Assembly (NCBI GenBank): GCA_050257855.1
Contig: JBLMXQ010000004.1
Coordinates: 1 to 16,096 of the forward strand
Length of the DNA: 16,096 nt
Source: JBLMXQ01 sp050257855
GTDB lineage: Bacteria; Acidobacteriota; Vicinamibacteria; Vicinamibacterales; CAVVIG01
Direction: 5' to 3'
Part shown: in pieces, positions 5,866-15,324 of the stretch
Numbering within the stretch: the stretch's first letter is position 1
Layout of the letters: every line of letters starts with the position of its first letter
Made by a program: the position numbers and the translations under genes
Notes under the pieces: model-generated
Seen by the model: only the letters and a program-made list of their open reading frames with translations
What the model was told of the DNA's origin: nothing
Database searches by the model: none

Positions 5866-6063
5866 TCACCGTCGGAACAGGGCGAACAACAAGGTGAGCA
5901 GGATACTCAAGACGATCGACGTCGCCAACGGAAAATAGAAGCTGAAGGGGCCTCGCCGGACGTAGAAATCGCCCGGCAGCCGGAACAGCGGTACGCCGAG
6001 CATCACGACCACCCCGAGGCCGGCGACGGCGAGGCCGATCAGGACGAGGGTCTTGCCGAGCAA
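5866..6063 (-). CDS. DUF2905 small membrane protein
   Basis: 65 residues from a TTG start at 6063, chosen because AAAGGA sits 9 nt upstream and the family begins at this point; the frame stays open upstream, but that translation is not family-like. Two membrane helices (about 3-25 and 45-63) flank the conserved segment RLPGDFYVRRGPFSFYFPLA (28-47), which is characteristic of DUF2905 proteins, and the protein ends in a short Arg tail. Function is unknown. It sits between ndk (46 nt upstream in the transcript) and dcd. In many genomes such proteins lie near housekeeping genes, so the context says little about its role. Confidence 0.85.
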   Translation of the reverse strand: MLGKTLVLIGLAVAGLGVVVMLGVPLFRLPGDFYVRRGPFSFYFPLATSIVLSILLTLLFALFRR

Positions 6064-6109
6064 CTTCTCGTGTCCTTTGCCGGGTAATTCCGGCGACCGG
6101 CGCAGCGTC

Positions 6110-6523
6110 TCAGACCAGCTCCATCCCCGGGAAGAAGTACCCGATCTCGAACGCTGCGGTTTCCGGCGCATCGGAGCCGTGCGTCGCGTTCTTCTCGATC
6201 GACTGGGCGAACTGTTTGCGGATGGTGCCGGCCTCCGCCATGGCGGGATCGGTGGCGCCCATCAGCGTCCGCCACTTCCGGATCGCGTCCGGCGCCTCGA
6301 GGACCATGACGACGGCCGGTCCCGACGACATGAAGGCCGTCAGGCTGGCGAAAAAGGGACGCGCCCGATGCACGGCGTAGAAACCGGCCGCCTGCTCCGG
6401 CGTCAACTGCACGCGCCGCATGGCACGGATCTGGAACCCTGCCTCCTCGATGCGCTGAAGGATCTGGCCGGCGATGCGGCGTTCGACGGCGTCCGGCTTG
6501 ATAATCGCCAATGTCCGTTCCAT
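6110..6523 (-). CDS. ndk: Nucleoside diphosphate kinase
   Basis: 137 residues, the normal bacterial length. Transfers the gamma phosphate of ATP to NDPs through a phosphohistidine, balancing NTP and dNTP pools. It begins MERTLAIIKPDAVERR (the ATP-site Lys is in IKPDAV). The signature NATHGSDAPETA lies at 112-123, with His115 as the phosphorylated residue. IRKWRTLMGATDP (81-93) and GTIRKQF (99-105) are further family motifs. ATG at 6523 is preceded by AGGCGG. It lies 18 nt after the korB stop, so it is probably cotranscribed with korAB. Pairing with korAB/sucCD fits ndk using GTP or ATP made by succinyl-CoA synthetase, though this link is inference. Confidence 0.96.
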   Translation of the reverse strand: MERTLAIIKPDAVERRIAGQILQRIEEAGFQIRAMRRVQLTPEQAAGFYAVHRARPFFASLTAFMSSGPAVVMVLEAPDAIRKWRTLMGATDPAMAEAGTIRKQFAQSIEKNATHGSDAPETAAFEIGYFFPGMELV

Positions 6524-6541
6524 ATCGGCCGCCTGGTTGGA

Positions 6542-7564
6542 CTATCTGAGCCCTTCCATGATCTCTTCGAGCGCCTCCGGCCCCGGGCGGACCTTGTCGA
6601 GCGGCAGCGTCGCGAGCGGCTCGTCGACCAGGTTCAGCTGCTCCAGGAAATCGTCGCGATCCGGCTCGATGTAAATCAGTCCGGTCGCGAACTCGCCGCG
6701 GCGGGCGGTCTCGTGCAGGCGCCGGAGCGCGCTGATCTTGTCGGTCGCGTCGTAGTCCTGTTCGAGCTTCTTCAGCACCAGCTTAGATCCGTCGTGCATG
6801 GTCACTTCGTGCGCCGTGCCCGGCTCGTAGTCGACGGTGATGTCCTCGAAGTACGGCACGAAGGTGACGTCCTCGACCGGATCGTCGTGCTCCCTGGCGT
6901 AGGCGTAGCTCTTCGTCGATCCTTCGTGGTCGTTGAACGTCACGCACGGCGAGATGACGTCCAGCATCACGGTGCCGCGATGCGCGAGCGCAGCCTTGAG
7001 CAGCGAGAGCAGCTGCTTCTTGTCACCCGAGAAGGAGCGGCCCACGAACGTGGCGCCGAGCTCGATCGCCAGCGCGCAGGTGTCGATCGGCGGCAGGTCG
7101 TTGACGACACCGGTCTTGAGCTTCGAGCCGACGTCGGCGGTCGGCGAGAACTGGCCCTTGGTCAGACCGTAGCAGCCGTTGTCTTCGATGATGTAGATGA
7201 TCGGCAGGTTGCGCCGCATCAGGTGGACGAACTGCCCGATGCCGATCGCACCGGTGTCGCCGTCGCCGCTCACGCCGATGGCGATGAGCTTCTTGTTCGC
7301 CAGCATGGCTCCCGTGCCGACCGACGGCATGCGCCCGTGGACCGCATTGAAGCCGTGCGAGCCGCCGAGGAAGTACGCCGGGCTCTTGCTCGAGCAGCCG
7401 ATGCCCGACAGCTTGATGACCTGACGGGGCTCGACCCCCATCTCGAAGAACGCGTCGATGATGCGCTCCGAGATGGCGTTGTGCCCGCAACCGGCGCACA
7501 ACGTCGTCTTGCTGCCCTTGTAGGTGATTGCTTCCAGACCGATACGATTCGTTTTGCCAGCCAT
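6542..7564 (-). CDS. korB: 2-oxoacid:ferredoxin oxidoreductase beta subunit (likely 2-oxoglutarate)
   Basis: 340 residues. With KorA it decarboxylates a 2-oxoacid (2-oxoglutarate is most likely beside sucCD) to the acyl-CoA and reduces ferredoxin. Four Cys fit the beta-subunit [4Fe-4S] ligands: Cys23 and Cys26 (LCAGCGH), Cys57 (GIGCSS) and Cys207 (SPCVTFN). The thiamine diphosphate/Mg motif is GDGDTGAIG (100-108) to EDNGCYG (127-133). It is followed by GQFSPT. The C-terminal tail from about 240 (VPYFEDITVDYEPG onward) is typical of the KorB group. ATG at 7564 lies 54 nt after the korA stop. The gap between them carries heptad repeats and a hairpin. Confidence 0.94.
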   Translation of the reverse strand: MAGKTNRIGLEAITYKGSKTTLCAGCGHNAISERIIDAFFEMGVEPRQVIKLSGIGCSSKSPAYFLGGSHGFNAVHGRMPSVGTGAMLANKKLIAIGVSGDGDTGAIGIGQFVHLMRRNLPIIYIIEDNGCYGLTKGQFSPTADVGSKLKTGVVNDLPPIDTCALAIELGATFVGRSFSGDKKQLLSLLKAALAHRGTVMLDVISPCVTFNDHEGSTKSYAYAREHDDPVEDVTFVPYFEDITVDYEPGTAHEVTMHDGSKLVLKKLEQDYDATDKISALRRLHETARRGEFATGLIYIEPDRDDFLEQLNLVDEPLATLPLDKVRPGPEALEEIMEGLR

Positions 7565-7569
7565 ACACC

Positions 7570-7606
7570 CAGCTGTCGGCTGACAGCGCTCGGCTGTCAG
7601 CGACTG
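7570..7606. repeat. Second heptad-repeat patch with a 9-bp stem-loop, between korA and korB
   Basis: The units CAGCT-GTCGGCT-GACAGC-(GCT)CGGCT-GTCAGC use the same 7-bp vocabulary as the block at 1597-1678. Here they also form a perfect hairpin: GCTGACAGC (7579-7587), loop GCTCG, GCTGTCAGC (7593-7601). No T-run follows on the minus strand, so it is not an obvious terminator. It fills most of the korA-korB gap and could modulate the stability of the two message halves. Confidence 0.75.
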
Positions 7607-7618
7607 AAAAGCGACCGA

Positions 7619-9511
7619 TTATTCTCCGCCGGTCATGCCCGCGCCGATGACGCGAGCCGGCGTCTTCTTCGCGACCTCGTAGCCTTCCTGCGACAGCACG
7701 TCGTCGCTGATGCTGCGGGCGTCGATCGGCAGGCCGTTGTAATGCAGCACGCTGCGCAGCTTGGCGACCCGCTCCGGCGGGAGATCCAGCTTCATGAGCT
7801 GGAGCATCTGCGCGTCGCGGTTCTGCTCGATGACATAGACGCGCTCGTGGGCATCGACGAACTTCCCGAGGTCGTCGGTGAAGGGATACGCGCGCATCCG
7901 GAGGTACGACGTCTTGACGTCCGCCTCCTCCCGGAGCTGGTCCCGGCTCTCGAGCGTCGCCCAGTGCGACGTCCCGAAGGCGATGAGCCCGATCCTGGCG
8001 CCGGCGACCTGGTCGACCTCCGGTCTGGGCACCGATTTCCGCGCGGTGTCGAACTTGCGCGCGAGCCGATCCATGTTGTCGACGTAGTCGTCGGGACGCT
8101 CGCTGTACTGGCCGCGCGCGTTGTGGCCCGATCCGCGCGTGAAAGAGGACGGCATGCTGTCGCCCGGGATCGTGCGATACGGGATGCCGTCCCCGTCCAC
8201 GTCCCTGTAGCGGCCCCACTCGCCGATGCGCGCGAGCACCTCCTCGGTGAGGAGCTTGCCGCGGTTGATCGGCTTCGTCGGGTACTCGAACGAGTCCGAC
8301 ATCCAGTAGTTCATCCCGAGATCCAGGTCCATCATCACGAAGACGGGCGTCTGGAACTGCTCGGCGAGATCGAACGCCTCCATCGCCATCGAATACGCCT
8401 CGCCGACCGACGAGGGAATGATCATGATGTGCCTGGTGTCGCCGTGCGACAGGAACGCGGTCGAGAGCAGATCGCCCTGCGCCGTCCGCGTCGGGAGACC
8501 CGTGGAGGGGCCGACGCGCTGCACATCGAAGATCACCGCCGGCGCCTCGGCATAGTACGCGAGGCCCGTGAACTCCGACATGAGCGAGATGCCCGGCCCG
8601 GCCGTCGCCGTCATGGAGCGGGCGCCCGCCCAGCTCGCGCCGATCACCATGCCGAGCGAGGCGATCTCGTCCTCGGCCTGCACGATGGCGAACGTCGCCT
8701 TCCCGGTTGCCTTGTCGACCCGGTACTTCTTCATGTACGAGATGAGCGACTCGCAGAGCGACGAGGAGGGCGTAATCGGATACCAGGCGACCACCGTGAC
8801 GCCGGCCATCATGCAGCCGATCGCCGCGGCCGCGTTCCCCTCGATCAGAATCTTGCCGGCGGTCTCGTTCATCGGCTCGATGACGAACGGGTCCTGTTTG
8901 GCCAGGTTCGCCGACGCCCAGTCGAATCCGGCCTTGAGCGCCCCCTGGTTGAGCGCAACCGCCTTGGCCTTCCGCCCCAGCTGTTTCTGGAGCGCCTTCT
9001 CCATCAGACCGAGGTCGATGCCCAGCAGCTTCGCCAGGATGCCGTCGTAGAGCATGTTGCGCACGAGCCGGCGCAGCTTCGCGTCCGGGCACACCGGCGC
9101 GACCAGCTTGTCGAACGGCACCGGGTAGAAGGTCACGTCGCCGCGCAGCGTGTTGAGCTTGAGCGGCTCGTCGTAGACGACCGCCGCACCGGCCTCGAGC
9201 GTCAGGACGTCTTCCTTCGCCGTCTCCGGATTCATCGCAACCAGGAAGTCGACTTCCTTCTTCCGGCCGATGTATCCCTTCTTGCTCGCGCGGATGGTGA
9301 ACCAGGTGGGCAGGCCCGCGATGTTGGACGGGAACATGTTCTTCCCCGACACCGGCACGCCGGAGAGGAGAATCGATCGCAGCAGGACGAGGTTCGCGGT
9401 CTGGCTGCCCGAGCCGTTGACCGTCGCCACCTGGATGCTGAAGTCGTTGACGACCCGCTGTCGATGGGACGATGTCTGCTGTTCCTGAACGGCAAGATCT
9501 GACGATGACAT
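7619..9511 (-). CDS. korA: 2-oxoacid:ferredoxin oxidoreductase, fused gamma-alpha subunit (likely 2-oxoglutarate)
   Basis: 630 residues from ATG at 9511, chosen because AAGGA lies at correct spacing; a TTG two codons upstream is too close to it. Residues ~24-205 are the gamma domain (GSGSQTANLVLLRSILLSGV near 33-52). From ~222 comes the alpha domain (GNAAAAIGCMMAGVTVVAWY). YPITPSSSLCE near 244-254 binds CoA/substrate, QAEDEIASLGMVIGASWAGA binds thiamine diphosphate, and TATAGPGISLMSEFTGLAYY follows. With KorB it forms 2-oxoglutarate:ferredoxin oxidoreductase, working either in the oxidative TCA cycle in place of the dehydrogenase or in the reductive direction. No ferredoxin-like delta subunit is fused or adjacent. 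The gene follows sucCD after 124 nt. Confidence 0.93.
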   Translation of the reverse strand: MSSSDLAVQEQQTSSHRQRVVNDFSIQVATVNGSGSQTANLVLLRSILLSGVPVSGKNMFPSNIAGLPTWFTIRASKKGYIGRKKEVDFLVAMNPETAKEDVLTLEAGAAVVYDEPLKLNTLRGDVTFYPVPFDKLVAPVCPDAKLRRLVRNMLYDGILAKLLGIDLGLMEKALQKQLGRKAKAVALNQGALKAGFDWASANLAKQDPFVIEPMNETAGKILIEGNAAAAIGCMMAGVTVVAWYPITPSSSLCESLISYMKKYRVDKATGKATFAIVQAEDEIASLGMVIGASWAGARSMTATAGPGISLMSEFTGLAYYAEAPAVIFDVQRVGPSTGLPTRTAQGDLLSTAFLSHGDTRHIMIIPSSVGEAYSMAMEAFDLAEQFQTPVFVMMDLDLGMNYWMSDSFEYPTKPINRGKLLTEEVLARIGEWGRYRDVDGDGIPYRTIPGDSMPSSFTRGSGHNARGQYSERPDDYVDNMDRLARKFDTARKSVPRPEVDQVAGARIGLIAFGTSHWATLESRDQLREEADVKTSYLRMRAYPFTDDLGKFVDAHERVYVIEQNRDAQMLQLMKLDLPPERVAKLRSVLHYNGLPIDARSISDDVLSQEGYEVAKKTPARVIGAGMTGGE

Positions 9512-9583
9512 TCGCAAGTCCTTACAGCGTAGAAAAATAGCGGATCTCCCGGCGGACCGTCGCCGAGGTGGGGCAACTTTTCG

Positions 9584-9613
9584 AGTATATCACCACCGTT
9601 TTTTCGCGGTTGA
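9584..9613 (-). promoter_or_regulatory. Weak candidate promoter before korA
   Basis: On the minus strand a -10-like TATACT (9584-9589, five of six matches) lies in the 124-nt gap between sucD and korA, just downstream of an A-tract (9599-9604). The matching -35 (TCAACC at 18-nt spacing) is poor. A C/G hairpin (CCCCG-GCG-CGGGG, roughly 9616-9628) sits between the sucD stop and this site. korA may have its own promoter or be read from sucC. Confidence 0.3.
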
Positions 9614-9635
9614 GCCCCGCGCCGGGGAAGACAAC

Positions 9636-10511
9636 TTATGACAGGGCGGCTTTTATCGCCGTGCCCATATCGGCAGGGCTCTTCACCACCTCGACGCCGG
9701 CCGCGGCGAGCGCCGCCATCTTCTCGGCAGCCGTGCCCTTTCCTCCGGCGATGATCGCTCCGGCGTGACCCATCCGGCGCCCGGGCGGCGCCGTCTGTCC
9801 CGCGATGAAGCCCACGACCGGCTTCCGGTAGCCCGTCGTCCTGATCCAGGCCGCGGCATCCTCCTCGGCGCTGCCGCCGATCTCGCCGATCATGATCACG
9901 GCGTCGGTGTCCGGGTCTTCGCCGAACAGGCGCAGCGCGTCGATGTGTGTCGTGCCGATCAGCGGGTCCCCCCCGATGCCGATGCAGGTGCTCTGCCCGA
10001 GGCCGAGGCGCGTGAGCTGGTGGATGGCTTCGTAGGTGAGCGTGCCGCTCTTCGACACGATCCCGATCCGCCCCTCCTTGACGATGTTGTGGGGGATGAT
10101 CCCGGCTTTCGCCTTCCCGGGCGAGATGATGCCGGGACAGTTCGGCCCGATCAGGCGCGTGCCGGGCCGCGTCCTGAGGAACGTCATCGCGCGCATCATG
10201 TCGAGCGTCGGGATCCCCTCCGTGATGCAGACGACGAGCGCAACGCCGGCTTCGGCGGCTTCCATCACCGCATCGGCGGCAAAGGGCGGCGGGACGAACA
10301 CGACCGACGCGTTGGCGCCGGTCTTCTCCACCGCGTCCCGCACGGTGTCGAACACCGGCCAGCCTTCGTGCGTCGTGCCGCCCTTCCCGGGCGTCACGCC
10401 GCCGACCACGTTCGTGCCGTACGCGGCCGCCTGCTTCGCGTGAAAGGTGCCCTCGCGGCCGGTCAATCCCTGAACGACGAGACGCGTCGATTTGTCGAGA
10501 AGTACGGACAT
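9636..10511 (-). CDS. sucD: Succinyl-CoA synthetase alpha subunit
   Basis: 291 residues from ATG at 10511 (MSVLLDKSTRLVVQGLTGRE); the frame is open further upstream, but that would overlap sucC. With SucC it interconverts succinyl-CoA and succinate, making ATP or GTP. The N-terminal CoA-binding Rossmann domain contains QGLTGREGTFHAKQ (14-27) and GGVTPGKGG (37-45). GPNCPGIISPGKAKAGIIP (122-140) is the ligase-CoA signature. GHAGAI at 248-253 carries the phosphorylated His249. Length is close to E. coli SucD (289). It follows sucC by 11 nt, so both are cotranscribed. Confidence 0.96.
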   Translation of the reverse strand: MSVLLDKSTRLVVQGLTGREGTFHAKQAAAYGTNVVGGVTPGKGGTTHEGWPVFDTVRDAVEKTGANASVVFVPPPFAADAVMEAAEAGVALVVCITEGIPTLDMMRAMTFLRTRPGTRLIGPNCPGIISPGKAKAGIIPHNIVKEGRIGIVSKSGTLTYEAIHQLTRLGLGQSTCIGIGGDPLIGTTHIDALRLFGEDPDTDAVIMIGEIGGSAEEDAAAWIRTTGYRKPVVGFIAGQTAPPGRRMGHAGAIIAGGKGTAAEKMAALAAAGVEVVKSPADMGTAIKAALS

Positions 10512-10522
10512 GGTTGTCGAAT

Positions 10523-11683
10523 CTACCCCGCCAGCTGCACGACTTTCTTCGCGGCCTCGTCCATCGAGTCCGCCGTCGTGAGCTTCATCCCGCTCTCCCG
10601 CAGCAGGCGCTTGCCTTCGTCGACATTCGTCCCCTCCATCCGGATGACGATGGGCACGGGGACGCCGAGCTCCCGGACGGCCGCGATGACGCCCTCCGCG
10701 AGCACGTCGCAGCGGAGGATGCCGCCGAAGATATTGATGAGCACGGCCTTCACGTTCCGGTCGGACATGAGGATCTTGAAGGCGTTCCGGATCTGTTCGG
10801 CGTTGGCGCCGCCGCCGACGTCGAGGAAGTTGGCCGGCTCCCCTCCCGCCAGCTTGATGATGTCCATCGTCGCCATGGCGAGCCCGGCGCCGTTGACCAT
10901 GCACCCGATGTTGCCGTCGAGATGGATGTAGTTGAGCGAGTACTTCGACGCCTCGATCTCGAGCGGGTCCTCCTCGCCGAGATCGCGCAGGTCGCGGATG
11001 TCGGTGTGCCGGTACAGCGCGTTGTCGTCGAAGTTCATCTTCGCGTCGAGCGCGAGCAGGTCGCCCGCCGCGGTCACGACGAGCGGGTTGATCTCGACGA
11101 GCGACGCGTCGGTCGCGACGAAGGCGTCGTAGAGCGCGGCGGCGAGCCGGACGAACTTGTTCACCTGCGCGCCGTCGAGCCCGATGGCGAACCCGAGCTG
11201 CCGCGCCTGGAACGGGACGATGCCCACGCCCGGCTCGATGTAGGCGCGGACGATCTTCTCGGGCGTCGTCGCGGCGACCTCCTCGATGTCCATGCCGCCG
11301 GCGGCGCTCGCCATCATCACCGGTTTGCCGGCCGCGCGGTCCAGCAGGAGACTCAGGTAGAGCTCCCGCGTCATCTGCAGCCCTTCCTCGACGAGCACGC
11401 GTCCGACGACACGCCCCTCGGCGCCGGTCTGGTGCGTCACGAGCGTCATGCCGATCATGGCGCGCGCGATCTCCTCGGCCTGGTCGGCGGACTTCGCCAG
11501 CTTGACGCCGCCGCCCTTGCCGCGGCCGCCCGCGTGGATCTGCGCTTTGACGACGACAACGCCCCCGCCGAGACGCCGGGCGATCTCGCCCGCTTCGGTT
11601 GGATTGAATGCGACTTCGCCCCGCGGGACCGGGACGCCGTGTCGCGCGAGGATGGCTTTGGCTTGATACTCGTGGATTTTCAT
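10523..11683 (-). CDS. sucC: Succinyl-CoA synthetase beta subunit
   Basis: 386 residues; E. coli SucC is 388. The N-terminus MKIHEYQAKAILARHGVPVP is the family signature. The ATP-grasp domain contains VVKAQIHAGGRGKGGGVKLA (44-63). LVEINPLVV, LDAKMNFDDNALYRH, NGAGLAMATMDIIKLAGG and NFLDVGGGA are in the usual order, followed by the C-terminal ligase domain with INIFGGILRCD. It makes ATP or GTP with SucD; the specificity cannot be read here. It is the first gene of the leftward cluster, divergent from sdhC. ATG at 11683 has no clear Shine-Dalgarno, and the predicted promoter lies only about 20 nt upstream, so the untranslated leader is short. Confidence 0.97.
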   Translation of the reverse strand: MKIHEYQAKAILARHGVPVPRGEVAFNPTEAGEIARRLGGGVVVVKAQIHAGGRGKGGGVKLAKSADQAEEIARAMIGMTLVTHQTGAEGRVVGRVLVEEGLQMTRELYLSLLLDRAAGKPVMMASAAGGMDIEEVAATTPEKIVRAYIEPGVGIVPFQARQLGFAIGLDGAQVNKFVRLAAALYDAFVATDASLVEINPLVVTAAGDLLALDAKMNFDDNALYRHTDIRDLRDLGEEDPLEIEASKYSLNYIHLDGNIGCMVNGAGLAMATMDIIKLAGGEPANFLDVGGGANAEQIRNAFKILMSDRNVKAVLINIFGGILRCDVLAEGVIAAVRELGVPVPIVIRMEGTNVDEGKRLLRESGMKLTTADSMDEAAKKVVQLAG

Positions 11684-11702
11684 GACGGGCGGAAACGACT
11701 GA

Positions 11703-11732
11703 TGCTAGTCGGCATCGCGCGGACGCGTCAAG
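11703..11732 (-). promoter_or_regulatory. Putative promoter for sucCD
   Basis: On the minus strand -35 TTGACG (11727-11732, five of six) and -10 TAGCAT (11703-11708, four of six) are separated by 18 nt. The predicted start would lie about 12-14 nt before the sucC ATG. Confidence 0.5.
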
Positions 11733-11783
11733 CCGCGACGAGACGCACGCACGCCTCCGGCATCGTGGCCGCGCCGGAGCGGA

Positions 11784-11812
11784 GGTCCGCGAAGTTGCGC
11801 GACCCGCGGACC
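11784..11812. promoter_or_regulatory. Dyad-symmetric, operator-like site between sucC and sdhC
   Basis: A perfect 8-bp inverted repeat, GGTCCGCG (11784-11791) and CGCGGACC (11805-11812), has a 13-bp centre. It sits in the 203-bp divergent region and overlaps the -35 and spacer of the weak sdh promoter candidate. It could bind a dimeric regulator of both TCA operons, or form an RNA hairpin. There is no T-run. Confidence 0.4.
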
Positions 11813-11824
11813 GGACGGTAAACT
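11795..11824 (+). promoter_or_regulatory. Weak candidate promoter for sdhCAB
   Basis: TTGCGC (11795-11800) and TAAACT (11819-11824) are 18 nt apart, each only a partial match to consensus. It lies about 60 nt upstream of sdhC. No better candidate is visible in the 203-bp intergenic region. Confidence 0.3.
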
Positions 11825-11886
11825 TGGCCGAACCGTTGTTCGCCAGGCCTCTTGCTCTCTGTCACGCTCTCCCCGGAGCTTCCTAG

Positions 11887-12557
11887 ATGCCATCCCGATT
11901 GCGTGTCTTCAGTTCGTCGGTGGGCACGAAGATTCTGATCGGTCTGACGGGGCTCGCGCTGTTCCTGTACCTCCTCCTTCACATCGCGGGCAACCTGCTC
12001 GTCTTCGCCGGACCGGCCATCTTCAACGGCTACTCGCACGCCCTGCTCAGCAACCCGCTCATTTATCCGGTCGAAGTCGGTCTCCTTCTGATCTTCCTCG
12101 TGCACATCTACAAGACGGTCCGGAACTACCTGTCGAACCAGCAGGCGCGGCCGGCCGCCTACGTCCGGAAGAAGTCGGCCGGCTGGGTGAGCCGCAAGAG
12201 CGTCGCCTCCTCGACGATGATCTTCTCGGGGCTGTGGCTGCTCGTGTTCGTGATCATCCACGTGCGCGGGTTCAAGTTCGGCCCGGAATACGTCGGGCCG
12301 AACGGCACACGCGACCTGTATCGGCTCGAGATGGAGAACTTCAGCAACCCGCTGACGGTCGCGTTCTACGTGCTCAGCATGCTCGTGGTCGGCTCGCACC
12401 TGTGGCACGGGATCCTGAGCGGGTTCCAGTCGCTGGGCACGCCGAATCCGAGCCGCGCGCCGCGCGCCCAGGCGGCCGCCAAGACGATCGCCGTGCTCAT
12501 CGCCGGCGGCTTCATCGTCATCGCGTTGTGGGCCTACTTCACCGGAGGCGTACGGTC

Positions 12558-12561
<4 letters not shown>
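11887..12561 (+). CDS. sdhC: Succinate dehydrogenase cytochrome b558 subunit
   Basis: 224-residue membrane anchor of succinate:quinone oxidoreductase, carrying b hemes and the quinone site. It belongs to the single-subunit b558 type (Bacillus/Wolinella-like) with five expected helices (about 15-38, 58-76, 108-127, 155-178, 198-218), so no SdhD is needed. Candidate heme ligands in these helices are His32 (LLLHIAGN), His73 (LVHIYK), His125 (IIHVRGF), His171 and His174 (SHLWHG). The segment HVRGFKFGPEYV and the C-terminal SLGTPNP are typical of Bacteroidetes/Acidobacteria members. ATG at 11887 has CGGAG 8 nt upstream. Its stop overlaps the sdhA start by 4 nt (ATGA). The di-heme type usually works with menaquinone. 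Confidence 0.94.
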
Positions 12562-14471
<1,910 letters not shown>

Positions 14472-14475
14472 CGCC

Positions 14476-14496
14476 TGCGGCCAACCAGCGGCCGCA
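14476..14496 (+). other. Intercistronic stem-loop between sdhA and sdhB
   Basis: TGCGGCC (14476-14482) pairs with GGCCGCA (14490-14496) around a 7-nt loop, just after the sdhA stop. There is no T-run, so it is not a terminator. The rest of the 85-nt gap (14472-14556) is G+C-rich and includes a run of nine G (14529-14537) that can pair with the following CCCC, shortly before the sdhB ribosome binding site. Confidence 0.5.
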
Positions 14497-14556
14497 AGCG
14501 CGCAGCGCGGCGCGAGGCATCAGCGAGCGGGGGGGGGCCCCGCGAGAGAGAAATAG

Positions 14557-15306
14557 ATGAAACTCAACCTGAAGATCTGGCGGCAGCCGGGGCCGGACAA
14601 GCCGGGCCGCCTCGTCGATTACGCCGCGAACGACGTCTCGCCCGACATGTCCTTCCTGGAGATGCTCGACGTCGTCAACGAAGGGCTCGTGAGCAGCGGG
14701 CAGGAAGCGATCGCGTTCGACTCCGACTGCCGGGAAGGGATCTGCGGGATGTGCAGCCTGGTCGTGAACGGCGTGCCGCACGGCCCGGATCGCGGCACCA
14801 CCGTCTGCCAGCTCCACATGCGCCGCTTCAGGGACGGCGATACGGTCGTCATCGAGCCGTGGCGTGCAAAGGCCTTCCCCATCGTCCGCGACCTCATCGT
14901 CGACCGGAGCGCGTTCGATCGCGTCATCGCCGCCGGCGGCTACGTTTCGGTGAACACCGGCGGAGCGCCCGACGGCAACGCCATTCCGATCCCCAAGGAA
15001 ATCGCCGAGACGGCCATGGACTCGGCGGCCTGCATCGGCTGCGGCGCATGCGTCGCGGCCTGCAAGAACGCCTCGGCTCACCTGTTCATGAGCGCCAAGA
15101 TCTCGCAACTCGCGCTGCTGCCTCAGGGGCAGGTGGAGCGGGACCGCCGGGTGCTGGCGATGATCGACCGGGCGGATGCCGAAGGCTTCGGCAGCTGCTC
15201 GAACGAGGGCGAGTGCGAGGCCGTCTGCCCGAAGGAGATACCAATCTCCAACATCGCGCGCATGACGCGCGAGTACGTCAGGGCCTGCATGGTGGCCGGC
15301 CGCTAG
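14557..15306 (+). CDS. sdhB: Succinate dehydrogenase/fumarate reductase iron-sulfur subunit
   Basis: 249 residues; carries electrons from the flavin to quinone through three clusters. The [2Fe-2S] ligands are Cys58, Cys63 and Cys66 (SDCREGICGMCS) and Cys84. The C-terminal domain has Cys159, Cys162 and Cys165 (CIGCGAC), with Cys224 for the [4Fe-4S] cluster. Cys169, Cys214 and Cys220 fit the [3Fe-4S] cluster. The spacing matches E. coli SdhB. ATG at 14557 follows GAGAGAG about 8 nt upstream. It is the last gene of the sdhCAB operon and converges with the metallo-beta-lactamase gene 18 nt away. Confidence 0.97.
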   Translation: MKLNLKIWRQPGPDKPGRLVDYAANDVSPDMSFLEMLDVVNEGLVSSGQEAIAFDSDCREGICGMCSLVVNGVPHGPDRGTTVCQLHMRRFRDGDTVVIEPWRAKAFPIVRDLIVDRSAFDRVIAAGGYVSVNTGGAPDGNAIPIPKEIAETAMDSAACIGCGACVAACKNASAHLFMSAKISQLALLPQGQVERDRRVLAMIDRADAEGFGSCSNEGECEAVCPKEIPISNIARMTREYVRACMVAGR

Positions 15307-15313
15307 GCCGGCC
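15294..15313. terminator. Perfect 8-bp hairpin across the sdhB stop, between convergent genes
   Basis: GGCCGGCC (15294-15301) and GGCCGGCC (15306-15313) flank a GCTA loop and include the sdhB stop codon. Sequence symmetry makes it work on either strand. No T-run follows, so at best it is a weak or factor-dependent end for both transcripts. Confidence 0.4.
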
Positions 15314-15324
15314 GCCGGGCCGCG

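Noticed and set aside
6053..9502. Plus-strand open frame of 1149 codons opposite ndk, korB and korA
   Set aside because: It is antisense to three genes with full family motifs. Its translation is Arg/His/Asp/Val-rich with no recognisable domain, as expected from third-position G/C bias.
11705..11893. Minus-strand 62-codon frame in the sucC-sdhC intergenic region
   Set aside because: Arg-rich, no ribosome binding site, overlaps the sdhC start and the predicted promoters; no family resemblance.
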